64,000 bases of DNA from Kryptolebias marmoratus (GCF_001649575.2 NC_051432.1:23013415-23077414), one strand, 5' to 3'; numbered from the stretch's first letter, positions 1 through 20,244 are shown. The notes: a model not told the origin generated them from the letters alone. Numbers and translations are program-made.

Positions 1-1599
1 TGGTTTAAGTCAAGCTGAAGTCAGAATAGTTGGGGTTGGACTTAGTTTCCTTTGTACTAGTTTTAATTTTTATGAACAGAACTTTAAAGTGTGATGAAAG
101 AGCAACAAACGGCTCACATTGAGGCTGATTGATGTGTGAAGTGACTAAGATGAAAATTACCACCTTTAAGACTAAAGACTGTGGTTCCTGATGCCTTAGG
201 GTCTTGTTTCAGAGTGGTAGGTGAATGAAGTGGGAGCTGAGCTCAAATTGTTGGCCTTAAAGGTCTCCTAGAGACGTAAATCTTGTCTCGTGGTCTGAAT
301 GTCACCCCCTTCTCTCTAAACTCGCCTCGCTGTTCAAAACAAGGCCACCTGAGTCCCTAAAAACCCTCAAATTGATTCAGTGGCAGATTGAGAGACTCCA
401 ACATGTAAGGTTGGAGCAAAAGTCGAATCAAAATACAAAGGTTTTGATTTACTGCTTGATCTCTCACAGAAGAAGTAATTAGAAAAAAATACAAGCAGCA
501 AAAATAAGAGCAGCCCATGCTCATCCAGGTGGACAGGACATTTATTTTACACTGTCACGTCTCAGATCAGGTGCTTTGAACATGTTCGACCTGGAGAACA
601 TCTCATTGTAGGCTTAGAACGTGGCCTAAGAATCCCCCATTGACTCAAATGAAAAAGGGTGGTCTCTTCATGAAGGCGGTGTCTCACCGGGCTGCGACTA
701 GTTGGTGAAATGCATTCAGGAGGGAGTCTGCAGAACGTCTTGCAATGTTTGCGGTGGTTCTGTTTGCTTGTGTGAGTTGTAGAGGCGTGCAGTCTCATCG
801 TTTGAGTTTTGAACATGTTCAGAACATTTGTGTGACAAACCTTTTATCTGAAAATAGTCACAGAGTTGCTGCAGGTGTCTCCAATACAGCATTAGAGCTG
901 CATTTTGACACGTGTAAAATAGAGAATAGAATAGAAAGATACTTAATTGATCCCCTGAGAGAAAAAGCTCTTGTCACAATGAAAGGGCAGGGTGCATGGG
1001 ACAGAAATCATCTGTCCAGATCTAAAAAAAACACACCAATGAGCAATAATTATTATTGAAAAACTGGGTGAAATCGGCCTGCCTTCATGACAAAAGTGAA
1101 CTCCAGCAGATTCAGGTCATAAACATGGAAGCAGGTCCTGATGTGGACAACAAAATAATGTGCACGGCCAAGAAGGCAGTATTGCAAGATGTGCACACAA
1201 AAACAGGCCATGATTTTCAGAAAATGGCTTTTCAAAAAGCGCCCGCACAGCTTTAGTTGCAAACCACCAGAATTCAGTGACACTGAAATAAAATATCTGC
1301 CTGTTTTGTCACAATTTTGAGTCACCGACTCGTCCCAAACAGCCACAGCCCGGTGAGATACTTCCTCCAAGTTCCACTAATGGCACAGAAAGTATAAAAG
1401 GTTATCTAATGTGGGGTCATAAATACATCTTTTACTACATCTGATAAAAAAAAATCATACTTCCTTAACATCAGAGCAGAAATAATTTGAGTCTGTGTTC
1501 CTCATATTTCACATTTTTACATGTAAATTCTTTTTTTTATCCTTTTTTCAGACATGAGAGGGAAAAGTGACTAACTTTGTTGTCTCTTCTCCTGAACAG
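1..1599 (+). other. loxl4: loxl4 intron (partial), carrying an inverted-end repeat
   Basis: No coding exon is recognisable here. The stretch ends in a good 3' splice site (pyrimidine-rich, cag at 1597-1599) that opens the penultimate loxl4 coding exon, so it is read as intron. Short open frames between 562 and 1370 have no family features and lie inside a repeat with inverted ends described separately. Confidence 0.7.
645..1380. mobile_element. Element with inverted ends in the loxl4 intron
   Basis: tctcaccgggctg (682-694) and cagcccggtgaga (1346-1358) are exact reverse complements, and the flanking 10-15 bp on each side are similar. The interior has no coding features. Part of it recurs at 26740-26945. 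Confidence 0.55.
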
Positions 1600-1899
1600 G
1601 TGGAGGTCAACCCTTCCTTAGACATGGCAGAGTCCGATTTCCAGAACAATGTGATGCGCTGTCGGTGCAAATACGATGGCGCACGAGTTTTCCTCTTCGG
1701 CTGCCACGCAGGTAGAAAAACCCGTTAAATCACTGAAAATAACCCCCTCGACTTACTGTCAACATACTATTGCTCGTCTCCTTTCATGTGTTTATTCATT
1801 TCCCATTTTTATATATTTTTACCACCAGGTGATGGTTACAGCGCCGAAGTGGAGGACTTGTTCGACCATCAACGTCAGATTTCTAACAACTTCCTGTGA
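1600..1899 (+). CDS. loxl4: Lysyl oxidase homolog 4, C-terminal end (partial gene)
   Basis: These are the last two coding exons, 1600-1711 and 1829-1899 (stop TGA 1897-1899), joined by a 117-bp GT-AG intron. They encode the end of the copper-amine-oxidase catalytic domain. Family-typical residues are [23 protein letters not shown] and a CHAGDGYS stretch; the protein ends ISNNFL. LOX family enzymes are secreted and oxidise peptidyl lysine in collagen and elastin, giving cross-links. The scavenger-receptor domains, the copper-binding histidines and the LTQ tyrosine lie upstream of the window. LOXL4 is chosen over LOXL2/3 because the tail resembles LOXL4 (from memory) and because r3hcc1l and crtac1 follow, as in the human locus. 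The paralogue call is less certain than the family call. Confidence 0.85.
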
Positions 1900-2770
1900 A
1901 ACGGTGAACACCCAGATTTAGGAACTGTACAACTCTTCACCCCACCTGAAAAGTCAGGGGAAGGAGGGTGAACGACAATGTCATGCTAGTAAATGGAGAA
2001 ATGAGGGTGAAAGGGAGGCAGACGGGGGGGTTGGGGGGGACGGTAGGACTTTAGGACTTAAGCAGTAATGGTTTATTTGAATCTCGTGACTGATTGTGAT
2101 CAGTGGTTCTTGTTGTTTGGAAACCAAAGAGGGGGAAAAAAATGTAGAGAGACCAAAAAGCAAAGCAAAGTCAGAAACATCCTTTCACCATGATTTGTGA
2201 TAAAACATAGTTTACAGCTTGGAAAACAAACTTCGATGCTGTCAATGTTTTTCCTTTCTTTTTAATCCATCTTGTTTAAGTCATAACCGCAGTTAAAGTT
2301 AAAGGCATGACGACACATGAACAGAAACTGTCCAGAAGCTAACACCAAGTACAAAACTCTGTACGGACTTCTCGTCCCTTCACTGTCACATTACAAAACG
2401 CAGTATTTACTGTTACAGCTTTTTTTTTGGATTTTACTTCATCTCATGGTGCTATTTTGCTTTTTTTTTTTACCTTTTTTTTTTAATAAATATTGTAATG
2501 TATTGCAAATGTATTGTCATGTACAGTCTTATATTACCTCTCTCAAATATTGTTCTTCAGGTCTCTAATTTATGCAGAATTTTAATGTACTTTAAAGATT
2601 AAACTTGTTTGTATTGTTAATTTTATTACTATGGTAACTTCTTCCGTTTTGTTTGTACTTTTCCTGGTGAACAACACGTACCGACACGTGAGATCTGGTA
2701 GTACGACAGCGCTGCGTTTAACGATACTTGATAACAGTAGTGAAAGAATAAAGGTCAGATTTACAAACCG
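1900..2770 (+). other. loxl4: loxl4 3' untranslated region
   Basis: A+T-rich sequence follows the stop. It contains AATAAA-type signals near 2484 and at 2747-2752; the second is the better candidate for the main poly(A) site. No coding potential with family features is seen. The exact cleavage site is not visible. Confidence 0.5.
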
Positions 2771-4099
2771 TCTGATTATTTATTCTCCTGCAGATTAAAA
2801 AGAACACAGACCCTAATCTTTAAGTTTGCACAAAGTATTTGTAAAAATCTGCAAACTGGTGTGAAAAAAAGTGATTAGTCTTTTACAAAATGTTTAATTG
2901 ATCATATTAACTCTGACTACAATTTCTGCAAAGTAAGTAAATACTTTGAAACCTCTTTAATCACTTCCTTTCTACTCCACAATGATGTCCTACTTTGTGC
3001 AGGTCTATCAGATAAACTCCCAGTGAAATATTTTGATGTTTGTGGCTGTAACATGCCAAATGTAGAAAGGTTCAGGGTCCTTTTAGTAAATGCTGGTTTG
3101 TTTTGTGTAGTTGTCCTATTTTCTTTTATTGTTAAAGTTGTTCAGGTGAAATTGTGTCACTGTGGGGAAAGTTTCTCATCTTAAAATAAAGACGGGTGAC
3201 ATGAGACAAGCGTTCTGTTGGGCTGCCCAACATTCGCCACCACACGGGGTCATTTATGTCATTTATTGTGGTGTGACATCAGATTTATTTGGGCCGTGAC
3301 TCACACTTCATTTGCTCCGTGATAAAACGTGCAGTTTCTGTGCGCCGTGCACAGCTGGCTGGTGCAACTACCGCGGGCTCAGTAGTGGTTTGTGTTTGTG
3401 TTGTTAATCTGATCGTGTTTGAGTCTCTCGGCGGGCTGCTCTGCGGTACATCACCTCCTCGTGAAGCCACAATAAAGCGTGAGATTATGGGCAGGGCTCA
3501 GATCTCACACGACGGCGGTTAAAAAAAAAGAACCAGCTTTAGGGGCTGTATGTTGCTCAGCCGCAGGAACACCAAACAGGGAGGCAGGCTGAACATCAGA
3601 TGTCCTGTTGAGCTGCTTTACACTGGAGGACTGAGAGACATTATGAAACACGACCAACAAGGACCTGCCACATCACACATTTAACTCATCTGTTAGAACA
3701 ACTAACCATTTTACAGTTTTAGTTAGCTAATAACTAAAACTTGTGTGCCTTAAATGAGCACCGAGTCCACACTTCAACAGATTTTTGCACCACACAGCAG
3801 TGGATTTATTCATTAAGTCTCGCTGTTGTGTTTGAGCAACAAAGTTAACTAGAAAAATAAATGCTGACTGCTGAATGACTTTGCAGAAAAATTGTTGAAA
3901 GAGAAACAATTTTAGTTAAAAAACAAAACTAAAAAGTTGTTTTAAGTTTCAACAAATAAGAAATAAAATGTGAGATCTGTAGCAGTCAAACCACGTGACA
4001 TGATGTCTTTTGACTTATAATTAAAAAAAAAATTAAATCATGTGACGCTTCCCTTTATTTATGTTTTGATCTTATTTCTGTAAGTTCCTGGAAACTGAA
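2771..4099. other. Intergenic, nothing recognised
   Basis: No gene, RNA gene or recognisable repeat was found between the loxl4 3' end and the LINE fragment at 4100. Open frames at 3285-3522 on both strands overlap one another and have no recognisable family features or splice context. Confidence 0.5.
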
Positions 4100-4447
4100 C
4101 ACCAGAACAGGAAGTGGCAGAGCTGAAGATGTTGAGATTCTCCTTGGGAGGGATGAGAATGGACAGGATCAGGAATGAGGACATAAGAGGTCCAGCACAG
4201 GTTGAAGGACGGGGAGATAAAGTTAGAGAGAACAGACTGACATGGTTTGGACATGTGCAGAGGAGGGACAGAGGGTATATTGGTAGAAGGATGTTAGAGA
4301 CGAAAAGGAGACATATGGATGCAGTTAGAGAAGACATAGAGGGAGTTGGAGTGAGGACAGAGGACACACAAGACAGAGTTAGATGGAGGAGGACGACTCC
4401 CTGTGGAGACCCCTGAAAAGGAAACAGCCGAAAGAAGAACAGAAAAT
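4100..4447 (+). mobile_element. Non-LTR retrotransposon 3' fragment (end of reverse transcriptase ORF)
   Basis: The plus strand encodes a decayed C-terminal stretch of a LINE reverse-transcriptase ORF, with the hallmark RLTWFGHVQRRD-like segment, then YIGRRMLE, then RVRWRR..CGDP, followed by a short tail (gaaacagccgaaagaagaac). The 5' part is missing, as in 5'-truncated LINE insertions. A second copy with the same 3' tail lies on the minus strand at 31466-31990. Family assignment (RTE-like?) is not certain. Confidence 0.8.
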
Positions 4448-6630
4448 AAATTTGTGGTTTGAATAAAAAGAAATAACTGTCAAACTGAAGTCCTGCTTTT
4501 TGTCTCATATTTGTGTCCATCCTGTCAGACGCATTTCTCACCAACTTTAATGTAACTTTGTGAACATTTTTCTCAACATTCACACTAATGTTGTCCTGTT
4601 TAGAGTTTCTTTCTTATGTTTTTGTGCAAACTACTTCTGCATACTTGGTGCTTTTCATGCATTCATTCATATATGAAAACGTTTGGCTGCCATCAGTTTT
4701 AGTATCTACAACTTTTATACTTTTTGAAATTTTTAACTTATTACTAAAGTATTCCTCCCTAGAAATCTCTTCAAGTCCTGTAAAAATGTCATTCTCTGAA
4801 ATCTAATTCTGCATACTTGTTCTGTTTTTGTCTTCTTTTGCTCCTTTTAGTTTTCAACTATTGTTTTTCTAATTTTAGATTTTAGCTTTAACTTTGGCTC
4901 TGGACTATCTATTAGCTACGGTTTTACTTATTAAAGCTTTTAGCTACTCTCTTGCTAATTTTAGTTCCATTTTGCTCGTTTGAACAGTTCAGTTTCAGCT
5001 TCTTCTTCAAGAAATTTTCTGCAAAGTCATTCAGCAGTCAGCATTTCCTCACAGTGTAGACTCCTCGGTGCTCATTTAAGGCACACAACTTTCAAGAACA
5101 CATAATGAGTCCCCTTCAGAAGCTGCAGCAGTTAAATTAACTCACTAAGAGCTACGTGGCACACAGACTCCGCCGTACTCCAAAAAAAAGTACAAAAATA
5201 ACTTTTCTCCCATCAGCTTTGAGCTGAGCTGATTATGGTGTTTTATAAAGGAGGATTAAAGTTCAACAAAGTTATTCTGATTAAATTATTGACTGTTAGT
5301 CATTCAAACAATCAGTCATCCTTTCGCTGACAGGAAGGAAACCACAAAAACCAGAGTTAAAATTAAAGTTCGGTTTCATACAAAGAGCTAAGAGCGTATG
5401 ACAAATTTGCAGCTTGGTGTAAGCCTGCCGGTGAAACATGGAGAGATTTTTGGCTGAGGAGGTGAGCGAACCACAGCGCCACATGATCAGTGGTTTGCTG
5501 GGTGAAGCCGCAGAGGAGGAGGAGGAGGAGGAGGAGGCTGATGCTGCCAGAGGAGACTCATGACATGAGACAGTTTGAGGTGTCTTAATTAGGAAAGCTC
5601 AGCCTGAACTGGAGGACTTAATCTGAGAAAGTCGTAAAAAAAAAACACACTGCTTCTATGTTGTGGTTGTTTTGACTGAAATGATCCAGGAATAAAAAAA
5701 AAAGTTATATTTTCCTAAAACCTCTGATGACACAAAGATTTCTCAGCCAGAGAAGGAAAACTGAAGTCGGCATGTTGCAATTTATTTTTACCCATTAATA
5801 TATCAGCTTAAGTTACTGAAACACTTCAGTGTCAAACTAAAACGTACAGAAATGAAACATTCAAGTTCACAAAGGAAACAAGACCGTGCTGCCTCTTTAA
5901 CACAAATTATTTTCTTCTCATAATAACGTTTATAAATGAAGAAGCATCATAACTTCTGACCGTGGAGCTTTTGGTTGAATTTGTAAAAAAAAAAAAAGAA
6001 AGAAGCAGTTTAACAGAAAGCTGGCAGAGATACCAAAGTGTTGGAATATTTACATGTTAGCTGATTAAAAAGATAGTGAAACAGTTTCTTCATATCTTTT
6101 TTTCTCTTAGAATACACAACAAAACCTCATTCAGTGCACAGTTAGTGTTTTTTTTCAACAAATTGGAACAACAAATACAAAGACTGCATGAAACTGGGTT
6201 TAGTTTTAGGATAAGAAATGTTCAATAACACTGAGGAATGTACTGTAAGTCCTGAAAAAACCTTCAGTTTGACCAATCAAATATCAATATTATCACCATA
6301 TGGGTGATATAAATATACCTAATTATGATTTTATTTTTGCAAAATTAAAATAAGTGCATATAAACCCAAAGATAAGGCTTTGGATTGATATAAATAGTCA
6401 TCATTACAATCTGCTTTGACACAGATCATGATTATAAAGACGTGAAAGTCCTGATGTGAGCTTTACTGATTAGTGACAAAAAGAAGTAAAAACAACAATG
6501 AAGGGGATTCATTTATGCACAAAAAAAGAGAACAGCTTTGTTTTGAGAAGAATAAAACAAAAAAAAAAGTCTTGGTCCTCTGCCACATCAAGTAATCCTA
6601 AAACTTATATTTCTTTAAAAATGTGTCCAT
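4448..6630. other. Intergenic / probable r3hcc1l 3' UTR
   Basis: This A+T-rich stretch lies between a LINE fragment and the r3hcc1l stop codon. The right-hand part is likely r3hcc1l 3' UTR on the minus strand, but no single poly(A) site can be picked. A GGA-triplet run lies at 5511-5538. No other gene was recognised. Confidence 0.4.
5511..5538 (+). repeat. (GGA)n simple repeat
   Basis: About nine uninterrupted GGA units are visible directly in the sequence. Confidence 0.9.
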
Positions 6631-9881
<3,251 letters not shown>

Positions 9882-10233
9882 GGTTAAAATATCAATATAT
9901 CTGGAGGGAGAAGCGGGGACGTACCCCATTGAAGGTTAAATATTTACAAACGAATCTAACAAGAGTTTATCGAAGATAAAATTGCATTATTTGAATGTAA
10001 ACCTAATAAAGACTGTTTTTCGAGCAGCGCGATTTACGAATTTATCAGAATAGCCTGTATAGATTAGCTGCAATTAGCTATTTTTGCTAACTAAAGCTGC
10101 ACTCGCTAAACATGTAACTGTTATTTATTCAGAACATAAATATAAAATAAAAACATTAGTATAAATGCATTTGCACTCTAGTATTTTAAACTAAATAATC
10201 TCAACCCGAATTAAATCACCGCTTTCTGCTTAC

Positions 10234-10330
10234 CCGTGTTTACTGGTTTGTTTAACAACAGATTTTCGTCGCACGAATGACGCAGGCGCAGCTAATCGCA
10301 AAGCATTGTGGGAAATGCTGTTCTTGTTGT
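10234..10330 (-). promoter_or_regulatory. r3hcc1l: r3hcc1l noncoding first exon and promoter region
   Basis: A minus-strand donor (gtaagc) at 10233 ends a probable noncoding exon joined to the acceptor at 9901-9902. Around 10275-10320 are an NRF1/CRE-like GC element (atgacgcaggcgcag) and cattgtgggaaatg, which resembles a ZNF143-type motif in reverse. This fits a TATA-less housekeeping promoter. The start site is inferred. Confidence 0.45.
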
Positions 10331-10659
10331 TCACTGTAGCTAAATCATCTTTAACGAGCAGGGGTGATTTTGCTTTTTTATCGAAATACGTAATGGTATT
10401 TTAGGCTGTTGTAACCCATAATGTGATATCATAACATAATGTTGTTACTGATGTTATGCTGACGTAATGTGTTTCCAAAGAATAAACTACAAACGGAACG
10501 AACACGGATCTCAGCGACCCGCTCACAGAAATAACGGTCACCCATTGGCTAATTTTCTCATGCTTCAGACATCTGCTCGCTGATTGGCCAGAATTCACCA
10601 TATTACACAAGCAGTTTCATAATTTTTTTAAATGCAGCCTTTGTGTAATGTAAACAGCT

Positions 10660-10738
10660 TCTGGCAGCTGAAGTAAAGCTGCGCTGTGTGTTTTATTTTA
10701 GAAAGATTAAAAGGGCTGCACCTCTGTTCTCTGTCACG
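10660..10738 (+). other. crtac1: Probable noncoding first exon of crtac1
   Basis: A clear donor (cacg|gtaagaatt, gt at 10739-10740) can pair with the strong acceptor just before the crtac1 start (exon from 11168). The left boundary is not defined. It lies about 400 bp from the r3hcc1l first exon on the other strand, so the two genes are divergent. Confidence 0.4.
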
Positions 10739-11176
10739 GTAAGAATTTTTTAGGATTATAAAAGATTTCTTCAAAGCGACTCTGCAGGCAAACATTGGGA
10801 AGCATTCTGAGGAAGCTTGACTGTGGAGCACAAAACAGGATTATTATTTACCTTATTTATGTGTTTTCATAGACAGGGAAAAATACAGAAATTGGTATTT
10901 GTAATTAAGTATTAGTAATTAGTTATGCTGCTGATACAAATTTATTAGAATAGCCTGTATATTCTGATATACAGGCAAAAAAATGTTTTGTTTGTAAATG
11001 CATAGGAATAATTACACACAGACAGACACACACATATATATATATGTTTCAAAGTGCTGTATAAATTGTGATTTACTAACTGACAAAGTATTCTAAAATT
11101 AAAGCACAAAAAAGAAAAGCTGTATTTTGAACTGAACTGCAGTAAATTGGTCTTTTTTTTCCCGCAGGTTGCAGTC

Positions 11177-15774
<4,598 letters not shown>

Positions 15775-15958
15775 GGAAAAGTGCATGAAATTTAATAAAG
15801 AGTTGCTGTAGAGAGAAATAACGTTAGAGAAAACGTGGCTTTATTTGTTCTTATATCAGTGCTTTCAAACAGACGCTTCCATGTTTTCCTTACTCTTTAA
15901 GGAGTTTTATTGTTCTTATTTTTCTTACTTTGCTCTACTGTATTATTTCTACTGCCTT

Positions 15959-15978
15959 AAATAAATTTGTTTAATAAA
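15959..15978 (+). terminator. crtac1: crtac1 poly(A) signals for the short 3' end
   Basis: AATAAA occurs at 15960-15965 and again at 15973-15978, about 190 bp after the short-form stop. This supports exon 13 as a genuine terminal exon. Confidence 0.65.
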
Positions 15979-16173
15979 GGTCTTCAGTTTACTTCCCTGC
16001 ATGAGTCAGAAATTTATTTCTTCCGTTCTCCGAGTTACTTCTCCTTCCCCTCTTACGTCACCCTGTCACTTACAGTGAATGACTTGTGGTTATCAGTTCC
16101 TCCTGTTGTGTTGTGATTTAATGTCACCGTTTCATTGTTTTGTTTTCCATCACCGTCTCCTTCCATCCTGCAG

Positions 16174-16310
16174 CCTTGGCACCATTTCACTATGGCCTTC
16201 GCTCTTCAGTCTCCACACCTGAAGCCTTCTGTTTTGGCACGTTTTCCCCTCTGTGTGTCATGATGCTGTTTGTTCTGGCAGATCTGAGGTGGGCGCTGTC
16301 CACAAAGTGA
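16174..16310 (+). CDS. crtac1: Candidate alternative last coding exon of crtac1
   Basis: The acceptor (tccttccatcctgcag, ag 16172-16173) is pyrimidine-rich. Splicing exon 12 (ending 15670, phase 1) to 16174 keeps frame for 44 residues after the junction codon, then TGA at 16308-16310. The tail begins ALAPFHYGLRSS and includes the hydrophobic FSPLCVMMLFVLADL. The product would be 590 aa. The human gene is known to have alternative C-termini, and LOTUS is reported as membrane-bound, so this tail could serve as a lipid-anchor or membrane signal. That is inference; no transcript can be seen here. Confidence 0.5.
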
Positions 16311-18298
16311 AGCTGTGTTTTTTTTTATCCAACACGACACACCTGGAACAACATGCAGAGTCCTGCTGCCTGAGGGCTTCCTCTTTGTGTTGATGAGCTG
16401 GCTGCATGCAGAAACTGGGAGCAGAATGTCGCTTTAACCAAAAATTCAGAGGTGTAAAACCAGTCAGGCAGGTAAAAATGCAAATACGGGGAACTTTGTG
16501 TCACCAGAGGTTTGTCACAACACTAAACTAGAGAAATGAAAATGCTGGGAGCTGAATGGCTTCTCTGAAATTTGCTAAAGAAGCTGCAGCTGATGTTCAG
16601 GTTAAGCTTAAAGAGCAAAATGATCGTTAAAAACGCAAACATCAACATTTAAAAAGTTAATAAATTAAGTATCTTGATTAGCTTTGAGCTGCAAACTAAA
16701 AGCAAACATTTTGACGTTCGAATGGTTAAAAAACAGCCTAAAATATGCAGACGTTTAAGTTCATTTTAAATAAAAAAGATGGAAGAAAAGTCAAAGAATA
16801 AAGAGAAACAGCGAGCTCTCAGCACATCAGACTCACTGTCAGAACATCAAACTTTACTAAATGTGTCATTTTTGGCTCCATTCTTTGGTTCATTGTGGCA
16901 TAAACAGAGTCAGATAAATATTACTCATTACCTATTTAATATTATTTATCAATCACCTCCATTTTCCATCAGATAATCATAAATGTGTTGCACAAATATA
17001 CATTTTATTTGTTTTTTTCCTTTTTAAGGAAAGTGCTTTACATATTTACAATTTATATTAAAATCTCCCATTAGGAAAATGTAAAAGAAATTGAAAAATG
17101 TTGTTTTTGCACTTACTAACAGGTGGACTTACAACCAATTTCATTATTTACCTGCAATAAAATATGCTTCAGTCTACTGTCTATCTGTTATCAGGGCTTT
17201 TTTTTTTCAATTCTAGCTTAAAGAGGCAAATGTGCATTGCCTTGCAGGAGTGTAGCAACAAAAGAAGTAAAAGTGTAATTAACATATTTTACCTTCTCGG
17301 TAATTAGAACTTTCCAACTATTAGATAATTGTTGCTATTTTGTCACTTTCTTGCTGATTTAATTGTAAATATATCTGATAGAAACCTCGGCTGCCACAAA
17401 TTAGGACAAATAAACACCTTGCAGGGACTACTGAATAGAAAGTGCCTTATGGCTTCATTAAAGTTACATTATTTACCGTAGTTATTTATGCTGCCGGATC
17501 AGATTTATTAACAGTTTCTGTCATGCAGCTCAGGATTCAGTGCATTCAGGTCACTGCTGTTATACCTGTACAGATGCCTAAATTATGATATTATTGCTTA
17601 TGATGGAAAATATCAATAATAAATAAACAGAATTAATTAACAAAAACCAGCATGATAAGACAAGATTGTTTATGAAACAGGAGGTTTTTGTTTTCCAACA
17701 AATTGAATGATATTCCCGCTTTTTCTCTTTGCCTACCAACAAAATCATTTCAAAATAAGAGAAAAACAAACAAAAGTTGTGATGAAACTGTTTATTTGAC
17801 ACTAAATGTTTGTACCTCACACACTAATTAAACAAGCAGTATGAAAATATGCCCTTACATGAAAAAAATAAAATAAAAGTTCACATTTTACGACCAGATT
17901 TTTGGCAGTTTGTGTTCTTTGGAAGTTCGTCCATAAATGAAGGAGGGGTTTGGTGTCGTTTAAAAAAACTAAACATTCAGGAAGACTTTTTGACCCATCC
18001 TTTGTTCTGCTTACAGCTGGACTTAAAGCACAGTGAGTCTTTGCATAATTGAAATTTAGGAAGCGTCAGTTTCGCTCAATTAAACTAAAAGATTAGATCT
18101 CTGTGCAGGTGTCTGTCTAACAAATATATATATATAAAAAACAAAACAGGCTCCGTGTGAAACAAAAGGAAGATCTGCTACATTGTGCACATGAATAGGT
18201 TGACATTCATCAGCTTACAGACTGATTCAGAGCTGAGGTGAAACAGGAAGAAGTGCTGAATACTGATCGACTTATTGGCAGGTGAGCTTTAAACGTGA
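16311..18298. other. Intergenic, nothing recognised
   Basis: A+T-rich sequence without recognised genes or clear repeats, apart from possible 3' UTR of the long crtac1 form at its left end. Open frames here have no family features. Confidence 0.4.
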
Positions 18299-19291
18299 TC
18301 ACTGTGAAAAAGTTACAGATTTCTTCTGTCTTTTGCTTTGTTTTTGTCACACTTAAATGTTTCAGACAAGTGAAATTTTACCATCAGACAAAGATAACCT
18401 GAGCAGATACAAATTGCAGTTTTCAAATGATGATTATTTTATTTATGAGGGAAAAAAAGCTATCCAAGCTAACGTGGCCCTGAGTGAGAAAGTAATGAAC
18501 TGTGATTTGTTTTTGGAAAGGTGAGTTCAGTTTCCATCATCACACCCGGGCCTGATTACTGCTGTAGCAGAATCAAGAAATCACTTAAATAAAGCCATTA
18601 TCCACCAACGGAGAAAACATGAAACAGGAGCAGACACCAAAATGACTCCAAGAGCGAATCAACGACTCGAACCAGGAGGATCCAAAGAAAAGCAGAACGT
18701 CTAAAGCCCTGCAGGCTTTACTTAACTCAGTTAAGGTCAGAGTTCATGATTTAATAATAAGAAATAGATTGAGAAGCATAAAGGTCACCATTACTGATTA
18801 TAAAGAACACATACGTCTGTCTTACATTTGCTGAAAAAAACATCTTGATGATCCTCACGACGTTTAGTGAAATATTCTGTAGGCTGGCGAGACAAAAGGT
18901 GTGCATGACGCTAATCAGGCGTAAAACTAACTGCATTTCAGAAATAAAACATCCTCATACCAACAGTCAAGCATAGTGGTGGTAGTATGATGGTCTGGGG
19001 CTGCTTTACAAAGTCCCAGCAGTCATCTGAAAGACTTATCACCTGTTATCACAAACATTTTATTCCAGTTGCTGCCGAGGGTTGTTCGGTTTAGAGGACA
19101 GTTACTTTTTCACAGAAGGACAGGTTGGTTTGGGGAACTTTTTTGCCTTTAATAAATGAAATTATCATTTAAAAACTGCATTTTGCATTTACTCAGGTTG
19201 TCTTTGATATTTGTTTGCTGATCTGAAATGTGGAAGTGTGACAAAAACAGAAGAAAACCTGGAAGGAGGCGACTGTCTCTTCACAGCTCTA
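18299..19291 (+). mobile_element. Decayed Tc1-like DNA transposon with long inverted ends
   Basis: Left end (18299-18505) and right end (about 19075-19291) are diverged reverse complements of roughly 200 bp. Shared words include 'gtgaaaaagt', 'tcacactt..atgtttcaga' and 'gacaaagataacctga'. Between them lie remnants of a Tc1-family transposase on the plus strand. The clearest is at 18962-19005, where a frame reads VKHSGGSMMVWGCF. The ORF is broken by deletions and frameshifts, so the element is inactive. Confidence 0.8.
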
Positions 19292-19920
19292 GGAATCCTG
19301 AATGTTTGAGTCGGTTTTGCTGCTCAGGGTTTGATGTGGACTGTGTGCCGCAGCTCTGTGCTGTCGAGGTATGAGGTTTAATGAAGTCTTCTTTTCTGTC
19401 CCAACACCTTCTTCTCTCTATTTTTGGCTTCAGAGAGGACAAGAATAAAACTGCGCGATCACAGAAAGAATTTCTCGCTGCCTACAGAGAAAAAAAGGGT
19501 TTCTTTTATGCTCTAAGTTATAAACCCTGGAAAAGTACCCAGTCAGGTAAAAGAATGATTTTTCAGGTGATTAACTTGAGTTTTTGATTATTTTTAAGAG
19601 AAAAAAACTCATCTTTGACAATAAACTACAAAGTAGACAAATAAATCTTGAGTTTAAATTTTGGCTGAGCTGAGTTTTTTTCAGGGTCCTCTGGTTTTCT
19701 CCCACAGCCCCCCCAAAGAAATGCATGTTCGTTTATCTGGTGATTCTATATCGATATTAGTTCTAAAGCATGCGTGGTTCTTTAAAGGAGAAACAGTTTT
19801 GAACCAGAACATAAAAGTAGATTTTGGCACAAAGTTATAGACAAACTAATTCAAGTTGCTTGTATCTTTTTAGAGCAACAATTATTAAATTATTAACTGT
19901 AACCAGGTTGCTGTGTTTTG

Positions 19921-19998
19921 CAGATTTCTGCCCAGGTCCCTCTTGAAAATGAGATCTTGATCTCAACGGGGTTTACCTGGTTAAATAAAATAAATAAA
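19921..19998 (+). mobile_element. LINE/SINE 3' tail (L2-like)
   Basis: The phrase 'cccaggtccctcttgaaaat' with 'gagatcttgatctcaa' and 'cctggttaaataaaataaat' is the familiar 3' tail shared by teleost L2-type LINEs and their SINEs, recognised from memory. Only the tail is present. Confidence 0.6.
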
Positions 19999-20244
19999 AT
20001 TAATGCACCTTTTTTGGGGATTGTTCCTTTATGCTTCGTGTACGTTGACTCGGTGCATCTTTGCAGCTAACTACAGTGCCTGCTTTAAGTGTCTAGTGTG
20101 GGAGAACCTTGTGATGACGGGTCAGGAGGATGAAAATGTTCAAAAAGCTGGTGAGTCCTGTGTGTGAGCGGAGCTTTGTGGCGAACAGGATGTGGAAACA
20201 TGAGTGTTATCACTGTCCAAAGTTCTCCTCCAAGCGGGTCCCGG

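Noticed and set aside
745..1370. Overlapping open frames of about 100 codons in the loxl4 intron
   Set aside because: They fall in a repeat with inverted ends and have no family features or splice support.
4059..4583. 174-codon minus-strand open frame
   Set aside because: Antisense to the LINE fragment at 4100-4447; the plus strand has the recognisable reverse-transcriptase end.
9882..9929. Upstream in-frame ATG extending r3hcc1l
   Set aside because: A strong acceptor (ctccctccag) at 9901-9902 lies between it and the ATG at 9881, so it is probably intronic.
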